Shown here piece by piece: positions 1 to 54,960 of a DNA stretch of 64,000 bases. Source of the stretch: Protula sp. h YS-2021 (lineage: Eukaryota; Annelida; Polychaeta; Sabellida; Serpulidae); NCBI GenBank assembly GCA_949752745.1, contig OX457026.1, positions 41,145,894 through 41,209,893 of the forward strand. The letters are read 5' to 3'. Made by a program: the position numbers and the translations under genes. Each line of letters opens with the position of its first letter. Positions within the stretch are counted from its first letter, which is position 1. Under the pieces are notes generated by a model that saw only the letters and a program-made list of their open reading frames with translations, had not been told where the DNA came from and ran no database searches.

Positions 1-300
1 CGAACGAGTGTGGCATATAACGTCATCACGTCAAATATGTACAGATTAAAACAACACCTTGTGTGCAAAATATCTCGATACCGGAAAGTCATATCGACTT
101 CAAATTTGATATTGCTATTCCTTTGGTCAGTCCTACGGTTTCTACAAGTTTTGACGGATGTAGCGAAATGAATAAAGACGTATGCGTTATTAGTTTAAAA
201 CCCTTGTTTGTAAGATTTGTCAGCCGCTGAATATCGTAGAAAGTTCAAACTTTGTGGAATTGTTGCTTGGTAGGTCCAAAATTTTGTCGCAAATTATATT
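1..300 (+). repeat. Repeat A copy 1, truncated by window edge
   Basis: It has the landmarks shared with the copies at 3721, 13163 and 37121: CGAACGAGTG followed by a CGTCATCACGT box, AAAATATCTCGATA, TCGACTTCAAA, TCAGCCGCTGAATATCG, and TTGCTTGGTAGGTCCAAA. The copy begins before the window. Confidence 0.75.
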
Positions 301-349
301 GCATTTAATATAATTTTAAGTGATAGCCTTTTTCTGTTCACGTTTTCAG

Positions 350-41602
<41,253 letters not shown>

Positions 41603-42559
41603 CCGAGTACCTTCGCTCCGGTGTTGTTCATTTCTGGCGTGAGACATGTGACAGCTCTCAGCCCATCTCAGATATTATATTTATTCATTGACTGCAAAGA
41701 CGGTCGTTTTTCTATGACTTGAATACATAGCATTTATTTTGCAGACTCGAATTATAGCAGCAAGTGTAACAGCTGTTCAACGGTTTAAAACGCAGCAAAT
41801 AGGTTGTGACTAGGGAGCGGTGCCAACGTAGAGTAGCGCAGAATGTTTATGTCCAGTTATTTAACGAGAGTTTCTTTACTTCGACTCGAAAGAGGGCGTA
41901 GTTTTTCAATGCGCTAAAATTGGGTTTGAAAATGATGTATGTGTATGCTACAATTAGAAGGAATCTAGAGTTTTATGATGACCAAAACCACTAAATAACT
42001 TACAAACTTTATGGGACATGAACGCTTCGAAGGATCTCAGCTTGATGACTTCTCGACGACAGTTGGAGAAGATTAAACGCTGGCCCTGCTTTGTGGGGTA
42101 CATGCCAATTTTTCGAAGGATCAAAACGCATGAGAGCCACTGGTTTGAAACTCCAGTTCTCCGCAAGTCCAGAAATTACAAGGTTTAGTGGTACGAAGGA
42201 CTGATATTCCGAAAGGCACTTCACAGAAGGCCCAGTGGTCCGAAGTTTCAGTACTTAGAAGCTTGAGAAATATGTGGGTGCACTAATCTGAGAAAGCACT
42301 ATATATAAAAATAAGATTTCCGAAAAAACCCGCTTTTCCGATAATTCAAAGAAAATTTATTTCAACACTTGGTTATTTATAAAAAGGGTTTCGCGCGATT
42401 ATAAAGATAATTTACATTCTCTGTCTAATGAATCATTTTTGAGAGGACTTGCTTTCCATTTTACTCCATAGCCATGTTCATGTTACTGTTTGTCCTAACA
42501 CCTTTAAAGTGTCGACGGTTTGAAAGGAAAGTACAGTTAAGTGTTGACATATGTTTGGA

Positions 42560-42565
42560 AATAAA
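42560..42565 (+). promoter_or_regulatory. candidate poly(A) signal of the RAP1GAP-like gene
   Basis: AATAAA about 960 bp after the stop codon; a second AATAAA is at 42860-42865. Either could end the transcript. RNA data are needed to choose. Confidence 0.35.
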
Positions 42566-43754
42566 GCAGTGGCCTTTAACCCGACGTAGTTGTCTAGCTT
42601 ATTCTGTGTACAGTGTATTTTAGGGTAGCTTGCTCTCTGGCGCATTTTACCCCCATCGTCCGCCAAATGCTATTGTATAATGAAGACTAAATTGTTCATA
42701 ATACATTTTATCTTACTTAATCTTCCAAGAAGTAATTAAACGTTGAATACTTTTAGAATATTTTAGACTTCTCAGAATCTTTTTGAATTGCTTTACTGCG
42801 CAAGATTGACTTTATAGGTAAAACAATGATCTCGATACAAACTTCCAGTGATCTGCCTCAATAAAGATCAAAGCCTTTTTAAGTATTCGGGCTCATTATG
42901 TTTCTTGGAGCAAATACTGTAGCTTAAAATTGAAATGATTGTCAGACCAAAACCGATGATTGCGGGGAAAATTCAATGCAGAAGGGCCTAAACAGAAAAA
43001 AAACACATTGAACAGAAAGGCCTTAGAGATAATGGTCTGAAATGAGAAACTTGGTCCGTATTCTCGAAACCTTACATTTGAGCCAAAGTTGAGGCACTTT
43101 GATGAGACGGATTATTGAAAACTAAGTGAAGAATCTCAGATCTGAAGGAAATGTTATTCTCGATATCTCAGTCTTCCAGGGATCGCTTTCTTGACAAAGT
43201 AATTCTACTTTTGCCATCAGCCAATCATAGACCTTGTAACTTTTTTCTTCACGGTCAAGGTCGTTGAGATTCTCCAATGTAAACTTAACCAAACATGCTG
43301 AAAGTTGTATTGAAAGCCATCGATGTGCCCACACGCTTTCCCAGTCTAGGTGTTGTCATCAGAAAAGTATATAAATTCTTTAAACGCAGGATTTCCTCCT
43401 TTTTTGGCGGGGATAGAGGTGGTTACATCATAGAAAAACGCTGAGTTTAACAGCCCAAGCTTTTCTCCTTTTTCTTTGATGAGGGTGGTGGTGCTCGGAA
43501 ACCTGTAAACGTCTTAGAGTTGACACAATTCCGATTTGAGGTTGCGGCGTAAACCTGAACAAACCATATTAACTCTGGTTATAATTTTGTTGTGATTGGT
43601 CTGGACCATAGACCCACGTCTCACCAACACCTTTGACACAGCGTTGAATACAAACGTTGGATAAGCAATGCCATTTAGACGTCGCATTTTGCTGCAACCA
43701 AACTGCAACTTTGTGCAACGTCTAATCAATGTCCTTGGTGCAATCTTAAATACG

Positions 43755-44535
43755 GGAACCGGCTATTTCATCCCGGTTGTCTCACCCAGGCTATCTCATG
43801 ACGTATGCTATTCCACCCCAGGCTTTTTCATCCCAATGCATTTTTTTTTCTATTTTATTTTTCTGGCATTATTTTTCTAGTTTTATGTTTTTTTAAACTG
43901 TTATTTCACTTGAGACTTTGATATCTTTGATTAGGGTTTTAAAAAATAATCGTAGTTCAACGCATGGCTGATTAGCTCTAGTACAATTATAATAATTAAA
44001 ATTACGCTGATTGCATTTTACCTGATTGGCCCAGCAGATTTCTATCCATAATACCATCATACACTTGAGTCTGTCATTGATTGATTCAAAATGTATATAT
44101 TCGAGCACATTTCTGGACCACAAGCGCTTAATGACGTCGTTATCAGCCAAATGCTAGTCGCCAACCAGGCCCGCGACTACGCCAGTGCGTTCAAGGCATT
44201 GTTAAGATTGTACGTGACTGTGACAGCCGCCATGTGATGGGCTGTCTCAGAGGAGCAGCATATAATCTGAGTTTCTAAGTTATTAAACTGGATGCTGACA
44301 TAAAAACTTTAGTAATTCACGAGTAATGTATTTGAAACCCATATTACTTTTGCAAGCGCAGACAGAGACATCAAAGGTTTCAGTTAAATAAAAATATTTA
44401 AAAAAAAACAAAAAAACAAAAACAAACTAAGAAAAAAAATATAGAAAAACGCATCTGTGTGAACTAGCCTGGGTGAAGTAGCATACGGGTTGAAATAGCG
44501 GGGCTGAGGTAACCGGGGATGAGACAGATTTGACA
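43755..44535. mobile_element. MITE-like inverted-repeat element, about 780 bp
   Basis: The left side has ATCCCGGTTGTCTCACCCAG then GCTATCTCATGACGTATGCT. The right side has TAGCCTGGGTGAAGTAGCAT and ACCGGGGATGAGACAG, which is similar in reverse complement but reshuffled. The outer ends share CCGGTTGTCTCA/TGAG...CCGG. Similar TTGGTGCAATC sequences lie outside both ends (43736 and 44580). No transposase was seen. Confidence 0.5.
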
Positions 44536-46940
44536 TCGGAGAATCAACGCTGGACAGGCATTTACAAAATCGACATGCTTGGTGCAATCGTGAACAGACG
44601 TCAAAAATCGACGTCAGGGGTCAGATCCGTTTGCATTCCATTATATAAATCACGGTAAGATTTAACTCTATTCTCAGAATTATGACTGAACTGTAAATCA
44701 GTTCAGTCAGGTATGTGCATAAACGGTAAAGAGAATAACATTCCTAAAATTGCATTAAGGTACAATCACGCATTTATTCACGCAAACAGATTATGAGATG
44801 AATAGTTTGGTGTGTTGTGTTTAAGGAGTCGTGTAGAACTAGATTAGACTGGTCCAGGTTAAATAAGGTTCTGGACCCATCGTAAGGGACAATTTTCTTT
44901 CATGGGGTGGGAGAAGGGGTTGGAGTTGTGTCCCATGGTACAGAAAAATGTTGCAACGTACTGACATATTGCAAGTTTCCGGAGTATCATGACGGTCATC
45001 CTTTTTACAATGTTGTGTTTACTTTGAATTTATCACAATGAATTGTGATAATAATTGCAGAAAAGGAAAATTATTCTTTTATTTCTGTGAATGGAAAAAT
45101 GAGAAACGGGTATTGCAAAAACCATGAGTGTGGTCGGGGAAACATATGTTTTTGTTTACAGAAACCACAAATTTAATTGGTCTCAAATAAAATTCACGAT
45201 ATATCCCCGAAGAATCAAATAAAATGCAAGATATATCCCCGAAGAATCGTGTATTGTATGCACTGGCCGGTCGAGCTCTTAATTAATATTGAAGTGCACT
45301 ATAAACAAAACACCCGTGGAACAGGCATTTATTATGATCTTTCAATGAAATCTGCCTGCAGCAGGCGGATGTCTTAATTCTAAGGGACCTATGGCCTCCC
45401 TTAGAGCTGGCTTAAATTTAAGTCGGAATTCTTTCGAGCATAAGAATGGGCAAAAAATTAAGTAACTTATCTCAGGTCTGAGACGGCTAACTCCGATCTG
45501 AGATCACATATCCGTTTCTTACGTTATGATTTCGAGAATACGGGCCCTGGACAATTGTGTCTTGTGGCAAATTATATTCCATTTTAGACCCTAGGGTGGA
45601 AGCTGTCGTCCGTCCTTTATCTCTCAGTCTGTACCTCTGTCAGTCTGCATGTCCATCCCATTCCGATTTCTTTAATTATGCCCTAAAAGTCCGTATCTTT
45701 TATTATTATTTTTTAAAATTTGACTATACATTTGATTATACATTCTGTAGTTTTTGCCCCACGTGAGCATGTGCAGGATTTTGTTAATTTTACCCTGTGC
45801 ACCAAAATTTTGGTGTTTTGGCGGTAAAATATACGCATTTTTAATTTTGATCATTTTGACATGTTAACAATCCTCGAAAATGTTTATTTGGAGGGATGTT
45901 TCCATGGTTTGAAACTGTCATATATACCCCTATAATTGTCATGCAAAGCCACTGTTGTTATTAATTCAAATGTTTAAGAATTCTGTATGTTATTCTTCTT
46001 ACCTTTTTATTATTGCTTTCATTTTATTCTTTGTTTTCTTATTTAATGTATTCTTTTATATTTCACATCTCGTTACAATTCAACCCTGTACGTAGTTGTA
46101 AAATAAACTTAGATCTTAATAAAAGAGAGTAAGGCCAATTCTCTGGAGTCCGTTAAGACTTTGAGAAAAAAAAGTGTTTTTTTTTCTGTCATTATTTCCG
46201 CCATATTTTGGGGAATCACCAACAAAACTAACAGCCCCATGGGTAGTATGCCTGCCACCGTAAGATAACATTTCAAGATAGTAAGGCTATTTCCTTGGTA
46301 TCAGTTAATATTTTACGAAAAAAATTGGTTTTCGCTAATATTTCCCCCAACTGTTTCCGAACACTTATAATGATGAAAATTTTAAAACTGTTCCATTAAA
46401 ATCATATGAAGGAATATGTTTTTAAGAAAATTGATTGCTTGCCGATATTTCCGTTAAGTTTTGGCAAAAACGAAAAAAGTAAAAGCAAGGTAAGTACCAA
46501 GACCCGATGGCTTTTATTAAAACTTCAAGAGACTAAGCCCGTATAACTGGCGTCAGTTGAGATTTCAAAAAGAAAGTAGGTTTTTGCAATATTTCCGTCG
46601 TTTTTTTCTAATCACGGAAAACACTAATTACCTGGTAAGTCCCAATGACTGGTATCTTTAACTAAAATTTCAAAACAACAAGGCTATTTGTCTGGGGTCA
46701 TTCAGGATTTTGTTGAGTTTCTCAGGTTTTTAGCCAATAATAGGTACTAATGTCCCCATACCTTCAACAAATAAAACCCGGGAGGAGATAATTTTTAACT
46801 TAAAAGCGTACATACACAGAAACATACACAGTCTTTTTATCATGGATACAGCACTTACTTCTACAGCAGCTTGGGTTAAAAAGCAATAATGATGTGTATC
46901 AAGGTTCTACGGCCACTCAGCATTGTAGACAGTATTGCCT

Positions 46941-47535
46941 TCACGGAGTTATGCAAGTTATCAGGTATCGAAATATATAGGTCTGTATAAAAGGCTGGCT
47001 TCACGGAGTCATGCAAGTTATCAGGTATCGAAATATATAGGTCTGTATAAAAGGCTGGCTTCACGGAGTCATGCAAGTTATCAGGTATCGAAATATATAG
47101 GTCTGTATAAAAGGCTGGCTTCACGGAGTAATGCAAGTTATCGGGTATCGAAATATATAGGTCTGTATAAAAGGCTGGCTTCACGGAGTCATGCAAGTTA
47201 TCAGGTATCGAAATATATAGGTCTGTATAAAAGGCTGGCTTCACGGAGTAATGCAAGTTATCAGGTATCGAAATATATAGGTCTGTATAAAAGGCTGGCT
47301 TCACGGAGTCATGCAAGTTATCAGGTATCGAAATATATAGGTCTGTATAAAAGGCTGGCTTCACGGAGTAATGCAAGTTATCAGGTATCGAAATATATAG
47401 GTCTGTATAAAAGGCTGGCTTCACGGAGTCATTCAAGTTATCAGGTATCGAAATATATAGGTCTGTATAAAAGGCTGGCTTCACGGAGTCATGCAAGTTA
47501 TCAGGTATCGAAATATATAGGTCTGCATAAAAGGC
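46941..47535 (+). repeat. satellite-like array, 60-bp unit, ten copies
   Basis: The unit starts TCACGGAGTCATGCAAGTTA and ends TATAAAAGGCTGGCT. Copies start every 60 bp from 46941 to 47481 and differ at only a few bases. Because 60 is a multiple of 3, one frame on each strand stays open for about 200 codons. Copies 3-8 alternate C and A at the base after GGAGT, which suggests growth by 120-bp dimers. Confidence 0.98.
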
Positions 47536-47621
47536 AGAACTGTTGGTCGGTATATTTTTTTCTGTGAAATTTTATTATATTTCTTCGACCAAATAAATGC
47601 TTTCAAAAGCTATTATGAAAA

Positions 47622-47638
47622 TTTATTATTATTATTAC

Positions 47639-47673
<35 letters not shown>
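47622..47673 (+). repeat. (TTA)n microsatellite
   Basis: About 17 ATT/TTA units with one ACT interruption. Confidence 0.95.
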
Positions 47674-47676
<3 letters not shown>

Positions 47677-47889
47677 CTCTTGCTTTAAAGTACCAAACCT
47701 GAGTTGTGCATTAATACTGTTAATGGCAGTTTGTATCTGTATCACACTGCCCAATATTTAATCTAATCAGAAACAAAACTACACACACTGGCTGGTGCAT
47801 ATCAACAAACAAGAAACAAATTACCCAATTTACTACAACATTATTTACATTCTATATATCATTTACATTCAGCGCGTGAAATTTATTTA

Positions 47890-48240
47890 CTGAAATATTG
47901 GGTCTGTTCTATCAAATGCTTTGGAATAATTAATAAAAGACACCTTAATAATAATGCCTTTTGGTATTATCGTCAGTTTTTGATACCAGTCATCAAGCGT
48001 TTTGACGAGTGCGCGCGAAGTTCAGTTTTTAAGGCGCAAAAATTGTTTGGGTCGAAGGCATCACTCACATCATCTACAAACCAGTCGTAAATAAGAGATT
48101 CCAACTGCTTACTCACTACAGGTGTTAGCGAAATTGGTTTCAGGCCTTTCTGTAGCTCAGTAACAAGGTGCACTGATGCAGATTTTCAGAGAGGTGGCAG
48201 GTAACCTTCGAGAATGGATAAGTCGAAAATATTCAATTGC
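47890..48240 (-). pseudogene. LINE reverse transcriptase fragment (RT-0/1 region)
   Basis: The - strand reads LKPISLTPVVSKQLESLIYD then WFVDDVSDAFDPNNFCALK, matching the LRPISLTPVLSK...E......DPNQFG block of non-LTR reverse transcriptases. Downstream KTDDNTKRH and a weak FxxFSKAFDR-like block follow in shifted frames. It is a broken, short remnant. Confidence 0.7.
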
Positions 48241-49108
48241 GGAGCAGCCGGGAGCATAATATATTCTCACAGTATCTGGCCCTACAAGTTTCATTTCTAC
48301 GCCTCCTACACTAATCTGTACTTTAGTTTATAATATTTTGTCTTCAAACACTTGAACTTTCAGTTAACTTTATTTCATAAGAACACATTGCTAGCAAGTA
48401 ACGCCTTTTGTTTTCGTTCAATTATTCATTTGAAGTGGGTAGTAGCCCGTGGTTTGTCAATGTACATGCATACAGATAGTGTTTCTTCTGGTAAACGAGG
48501 TTCGAAGCGTCGGATCAATAATCGACATTTCACACCGACGCTGCTAAAGAGCGTCGCAGACTTTCGTGTCAGCACTTACCCGCACAGTATTTCAGCTATC
48601 GTGTAGTGATTTCTTGTACCTGTAATGATAGGAATCCACAGAGTGTCTTGTACACGTGGATCTGCTTTAAGCTCTAGCTGCCACGTGTCTGGGTTTTTCA
48701 TTGATGTGGTGGCCGTCTGTCTGGTAGCCAATAGTCCAGTGGTCGGTTTTACATTTGGTGTGAACAGCACAGTTGGTAACTGCGGTTTAGGGAATAACCT
48801 AGGTGTTTGGGTCACGTATTGTTTTTCTTTAAGGAGATTACTAAGCGAGAAATAAAGTTTCCTTCTGTTTTTCTTTCATAAAGGGTCTCTTGGACTTTTA
48901 ATTCAAATATTTTTAATTCGCCGTAATTTCCAGATATCTTTCACTCCAATTTCACTCACTGCAACTGATCATTCGGTTAATTAAACTTAAAACATAGTGT
49001 GATGAAATTTTATGGTGACCTCATATAGAATACTGGGAAATTTCCGTGCAAAATTGGACAAAACACCCAGAAAACATTATGGGAGTGACACAATGCCTAC
49101 ATTTCCAA

Positions 49109-49113
<5 letters not shown>

Positions 49114-49198
<85 letters not shown>

Positions 49199-49235
49199 TA
49201 TATATACATCTCTGGACAAATGCATATATACAAAG

Positions 49236-49300
<65 letters not shown>

Positions 49301-49308
49301 ATATATTC
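49114..49308 (+). repeat. (TA)n, (CA)n, (TA)n microsatellite cluster
   Basis: A TA run of about 80 bp, about 40 bp of unique sequence, a CA run (49237-49257), then a second TA run to about 49306. Confidence 0.97.
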
Positions 49309-52299
49309 GTGTGTGTATTTGTCTTTTTTCAGGCAACTACATTCATTCAGGCATCGATGAGACAACATTTTAGTGACATACTGCCTCTTTTTACCATGCC
49401 ACGCAATATGGCGAATTATTTTTTATCAACTATACTTTCGAATGAAATAAATTTAATGCTTAAAGTAAACGAAAGTCCAAATCAAAGTCTTTTTTTATTA
49501 TATAGTATACTCTTTCACTACCAACTGTATTCATTCCACATTCATTCTATTTTAACATTTTTGGTTGTGAGGGAGTTATATTTACGATTTTAACATTCCC
49601 TCTGACAACAAAAACGACACTACAATAACTACAATGACAGGACAACAAAAATGCATATCCGACTGAAACAACGGACGTGATGATCTTGGGTGCAATAAGT
49701 AAAAAATACCGTACCCTTCGCCATCATTTCTTTTCTTACGACATTCTAACGTATAATAAAAAAGGATACGTCTAGCACTAAGAGATCCATTTGTCCGGTA
49801 CAAAAATAATAGAACGTTATATTATTATATATGTTATATTGGTACGAGAAAAATACTTGTTCTTGATTGTTTAAAACATTTGAAGCAGTCTGTATTTAAA
49901 TGCCTACATTTAATATTGCCTACATTCAGATGTATTGGCAATACTTTGCACCACGTGATCATTTCCAGCCAGTCACGTGGCCATTACATTGGTATGAACA
50001 TATTATTCTTTCAACCAGTGCAACATACAACAAAATGCATCTGAATGAGACTAATGACAGGGAATGAGACTAATGACAGATAAAATTCTGCACTATAAAT
50101 GTCACCGCTTAAGAGTTATTTCGTTTTCCTACCCAAAACTATGCTTTATCAGTTTTATGGAAAGTTTAATTTAACTAGAATTCATTTTAAAATACATTTT
50201 CTGTTGTATATTTTTCATATTCTTTTCATACAGCAGTATGTACAACATTTCATCAGTACGTAATATATCAGACGTTCTTCTTGAACCTACAAATGTTGAA
50301 GTAAGATGAGAGTTCGTCAGAAAAGATGATCAAAAAAACGGTCTAGTACTTAGTCAGAATAGTGGAGGAATCCATTCATCAACAGGAAAATATATCAGCA
50401 AGCAAACCGAACTGCAACGTCCAATTCACAAACCATTTCTACTGTTAAAAAGTGATAACGACGTATTCCCGCGGAAGGACCCATTTTAAATAAAAATGAT
50501 GTGATATAAATGATGTGACATTCGTTGCTTTAGTATAAAGTGTTAGTGCTGTCGTCCTTCCAGGATTATTCTGTTTTTACTGAAGTAGTAGAATCTAATT
50601 TAATTAATAAAGGAAGATGCAGTGTACTCTTATGAAGTGAGATAAAAAAGGGGGTTTGCAACAAAATGCAATAGATCGTATTGTTGAAAGTGCCATCATT
50701 ATCTTGTATCGTCATTGTATTCGTTATCGAACTGTCCCATTTGTGTAGAATTCAATGCTTAAGAAACTGTATAGAAATTGAAATGTTTCATTTTCTGGGA
50801 GCCATGTGACAGCTGTTGAGTGCTGTTTAACACAATTAACATTGACAAATAAAAACGCAAGCTCCAGATGCTGCAGCCATATTGAAACGTTAAAATCGAT
50901 GTTCAAAATTTGTGAAATGACGGATATTTTTTCAATACTAGAAAGCGAAACGGTATGACTTATCTGCAATAACAATTGTAAAGGCCCAGAGAACTAGTGG
51001 TATAATTTTTGCATTGTAAATAGATTTGCATTTCCAGTAATAATTGTAAGATCCTTCCGGTTAGATTCTTGTCCATTCATTGCGTAAAGGTGTTTCACAG
51101 TCGACACTTTAAGACAATATATACGTGTTTTGTAGAAACTATACAAAGAAAAAGGACACTATGTATATTAAGAACACGTGGGAATTAGATTCTACTGTTC
51201 TCAAATCCCATCGACTTCCATATTAAGAAAACCTATATCGTAAAATCGCCTGGCTATGAGGTACAACAATCAGTGGGTAAGTAGCGTCAAATTGGAAACA
51301 TTTTGAAAAAAAGACGTTTATGTTAACAAGAGTGATGAGGCTGATAATCTTGATGCAAAAATAATATGAATTTGTGTGAAAACCGATGAACTCAGTTCTA
51401 CCATTTACTCCTGGTTTATTCAAATTCAAAACGGACACACTTAGTAGAACAGTAAAAGCAGTATTTGTAAAGGCAAGTAATTGTAGTTTGCGTGGTAGAT
51501 ACAAATTGTGTATCTCTCTTACCACAGGAAGAATTGAGGTTAAAGTTCAGCATACCATCTGTTTGTTTTTGGTCAAGGATCGAGGGTACCCACCTTTGAT
51601 CGAGGGCACCCACCTTTGACAAAAGCAAAAAAGAGTAATCGGTTTGAAGCTACTTTGGTGCAGGTGGAAGAACATGAAATGTAAACTTATCAAAAATAAA
51701 GAATAAGGGGAAAACGTATTCTGTTAAATTAAGACTGATTTCTTGATTTCTTTCTGCTAAATTCAGACTGATTGACCTGGCGTGAACTGAATAAGGACGT
51801 CATCAACATAAAACGACCCGACTGAGATACAACTTTATTCCCCCTTGTATAAGTTATTTTGATTATAAAAATAAGTGTTCTGTGCGTATTTGTAACAAGA
51901 ATATTAAAACAATAGACAAGAAATCAATTTTCTGAAATTGAACATCTTTGAAGAAGCTATCATTTCGGGTCCTAGAGAACAAACAATAATTTAAAACAAA
52001 TAAGACTTAAAACTATCAAATTTTGTCAATTAGAACACTTCATCTTTTGTATGATAAAATAATTTATGTAAAGTCATAATTTATACATCGCTATATAAAA
52101 TACTTACATTAACTCAAAGAAATATCGTCATGAAACAGTTGTAGTAATGGATAATTAAGTGCTTTTAATATATATAAATAACAACTGATACCAGAAGTTG
52201 CAACAACATTAATTCTATTTACCACTTACTACCAATCTGAATTTAACAGTCATTCATTTTCCTAATGGTAATAAATTATATAATTCTTAAATTTATTTT

Positions 52300-53640
52300 T
52301 TAATAAATTAATGTTATGTAAAGATCTGAATTCTTCCAGTAGTGCATTCCAGAACTTACACCCTTCAATCTTAAACAATGTGATTTAAGGTAGTTTTCCA
52401 ATAAACCTCTTTAAAATATCTGTATTGTCTTGTTTTTCTTTAATCATTTACAAAGAGGAAGTAATGCTGAATATCACAAGGTAGGGAATACACTTTGACC
52501 TTAACATTATTACTGGAGCTTTAAGTTTTATATCATGTTTTTTTTTCAGAATACGAGCTTGAATAAACAAATCATTTGTTTACTCATACCTTCAACGTAA
52601 ATTTTGTTTATATATGATATATAAGTGTTAAGCCACATTTTTACATTATAAGACATATACGAAAGAAAGAGTGAATATTAGATAATGAGAAAAGATTGTT
52701 TGTCAATCATCGAACTTCCCTCGTGCGTAATTGCTATGCAAATGGCTAATTTAAATGGTACTCTATTTATATGTTCGTACCAATTAAGTTTATTGTCTAT
52801 AATGATCCCACAAAATTTAGTTTAGTTAACGCGTGAAATCTTTTCATCACCAAGGAATATGTCTAAACTGCTGTTGTTTGACTTACTGAGGCCAAATACC
52901 GTGAAATTTGTTTACTGTCATTTGATGAAGTAACTTTAATTTAAGCCACCGATTTAATTTTGACAATTCTGTTATGATAATTCTAGACATTTTACAAATA
53001 TCATTACCAGAGAAATAGCATTGGTATTGTCAACAAAAAAAAGATTAAATTTAAGTAATTTTGATACATTAATAACAATATTATTAATGTATAATATAAA
53101 TAGTTTGAGGCCAAAAATTGAGCCTTCAGGAACACCACATAAAACATTCAAAACTTTTGAAAAATTGTCATCAATTCGTACATAATGTCCTCGCTGATAA
53201 ATTCAATTTTTTATCCAACCATTTGAAACTCAACGAATATCGTAAAAATCTAACGTTTTAAGAGGTGCATTGTGATCCATTGTGTCAAATGCTTTTTAAA
53301 ATCTAGGAATACTTCAATGGTCATTAACTTTTTATCTATTGACGAAATTAATTCTTTTATCAATTCTAAAGAGAGAAAGCAATATTGATTTTCACTCAAT
53401 ACATTGTGTTTCTCATCAAATTTGTCCAAACGATTTTCAAACAGTTTCTCCAAAATCTTCGCAAATTGAGGTAACAGAGACATAAACATATTATTATTAT
53501 TATAAAATTTAGACTTCTCACCTTATTTAAATGCTGTGTAACCTTAACTTTTTTCATACTATTGGAAAACACACTAGATGTAAAGACAGATGACTTAAAA
53601 ATTTGTGTGAAAATTTTCTTTACAGTGCACATGGCGAAAT
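52300..53640 (-). pseudogene. decayed LINE reverse transcriptase
   Basis: The - strand reads, in order: SLLPQFAKILEKLFENRLDK, then FDEKHNVLSENQY (53480-53380); SSIDKKLMTIEVFLDFKKHL and TQWITMHLLKR, from the FxDLKKAFDTIDH block; VLNVLCGVPEGSIFGLKLFI and LYINNI; FFVDNTNA, where an active enzyme has the FADDTN catalytic Asp pair (the first Asp is Val here); and C-terminal blocks near 52850-52700 such as KLNWYEHIN and MSYNVKMWLNTYISYINKI. Frameshifts and stops separate them. Confidence 0.8.
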
Positions 53641-53641
53641 T

Positions 53642-53996
53642 TTAATAATGAAGTGAATGTTTACCTTTAAACTAAATAGTAATTCTAGCAATTCATTCTC
53701 GTCTGTATATATAAGGAGCATAGTAATTTCATGTTTATTTCGCATGTATTCAAAAATGTTGCCGTCATCTTCTTTATAAATTTTCTTTTCCAGAATAAGA
53801 TCTATGTGGGTACAAAAATCATCGAATCCATTAATAATGTCCATGTTACTTTTGCTTCTGATCTGTAACACGTGTGTGGAAAGGTAGAGCACTTCTGTTT
53901 TTTTTGTGCATAACTTAATTTTTGGCAACTTTTCTTAATATAACCATACTGTTTCTCTAATAAACGAGGGAAATATTCCATTTTACAATATTTCAA
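53642..53996 (-). pseudogene. possible N-terminal part of the decayed LINE
   Basis: Two overlapping open frames upstream of the RT remnant on the same strand, with DIINGFDDFCTHIDLILEKK. The position fits the LINE segment before the RT core, but the sequence itself is not recognisable. Context only. Confidence 0.35.
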
Positions 53997-54439
53997 ATAG
54001 AATAAATTTTATTTCTATAACTCTCGAATTCGCTTTCATTTTTAGCAATTTTACATGTTAAAAATCTTTGTGTAATTGGTCTTTTTTATGACAGGCGATA
54101 ACTAGGCTATGTGTCATCCAAGGTTTACTTAAACGTTCGTGATTTCAAACATATAAATGGAAAATTTTCTATCGTATAAGTGTTTAAATTTACTGATGAA
54201 ATTGTAGTAAGCTTCATTTAGACTGCATGCGATTAGTACTTACCCCAATTACAGTTTTCAAGGTCTTGCTTAAAGGCTGCAATTGTTTGTTCATTAATAT
54301 TTTGTGCCGGTGAGCTTGTTTTTGTGCGTTATATCGGATGCCTTTATATGCACGGAAAGTAAAAGATCGAGTTGAACACTGACATCACTAATCATCAGAC
54401 CATTTAATCTACAGTATTCGTAAAAATATTGTCAAAAAA

Positions 54440-54960
54440 CAAGTTCACCGACCCAATAACTATCAATGGCAGTTTCATTGAATCTGTGACGTCAAATAAA
54501 TTACTTGGTATTATAATACCAAATGATCTATCTTGGAATGAACATATCCATTATATCTGTAGTAAGGCTTCAAGCAGATTGTATTTTCTCTGCGTTTGAA
54601 ACCGGTGTGTAAAACTTTCCCTCTAAGGACTTACTATCAATTTTCTGCTCAACGGTTAGGCCAATACTAGAGTGCGCCGCAGTTGTATGGCATCCAGGCC
54701 TCATCCTAAAATTAGAATCCCAATTAGAAAATATTAAAAACGGTTCCTCTTTCCCATGTAGTAATTATGAAGTAGTTCTCGAACTTGCGTGTATGCCATC
54801 ATTGCAGGCGAGACGCATTTCTACTACAAAAGCCCCAAAACCTCAAAATAAATAAAATCAAATCCTTCCCCACAACATCTGTCCCCCATAGAGTACTCGC
54901 AACTCCTCTAAATATTCCCTAACAAGGTGTAAAACTAATAGATATAAAGATAGTTTTGTA
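54440..54960 (+). pseudogene. decayed LINE reverse transcriptase C-terminal part
   Basis: One frame reads ESVTSNKLLGIIIPNDLSWN then EHIHYICSKASSRLYFL, the thumb-region block of Jockey/RTE-type reverse transcriptases. After a frameshift RLGQY and RPILECAAVVWHPG-like sequence follows, then ARRISTTKAPK-like remnants. Orientation is opposite to the remnant at 52300-53640, so this is a separate insertion. Confidence 0.75.

Noticed and set aside
46941..47535. CRISPR array
   Set aside because: The whole 60-bp unit is conserved with no variable spacers, and the genome is eukaryotic.
46876..47567. 206-aa and 210-aa repeat proteins on opposite strands
   Set aside because: A 60-bp array is a multiple of three, so frames stay open by arithmetic; no start context, splice or domain evidence.
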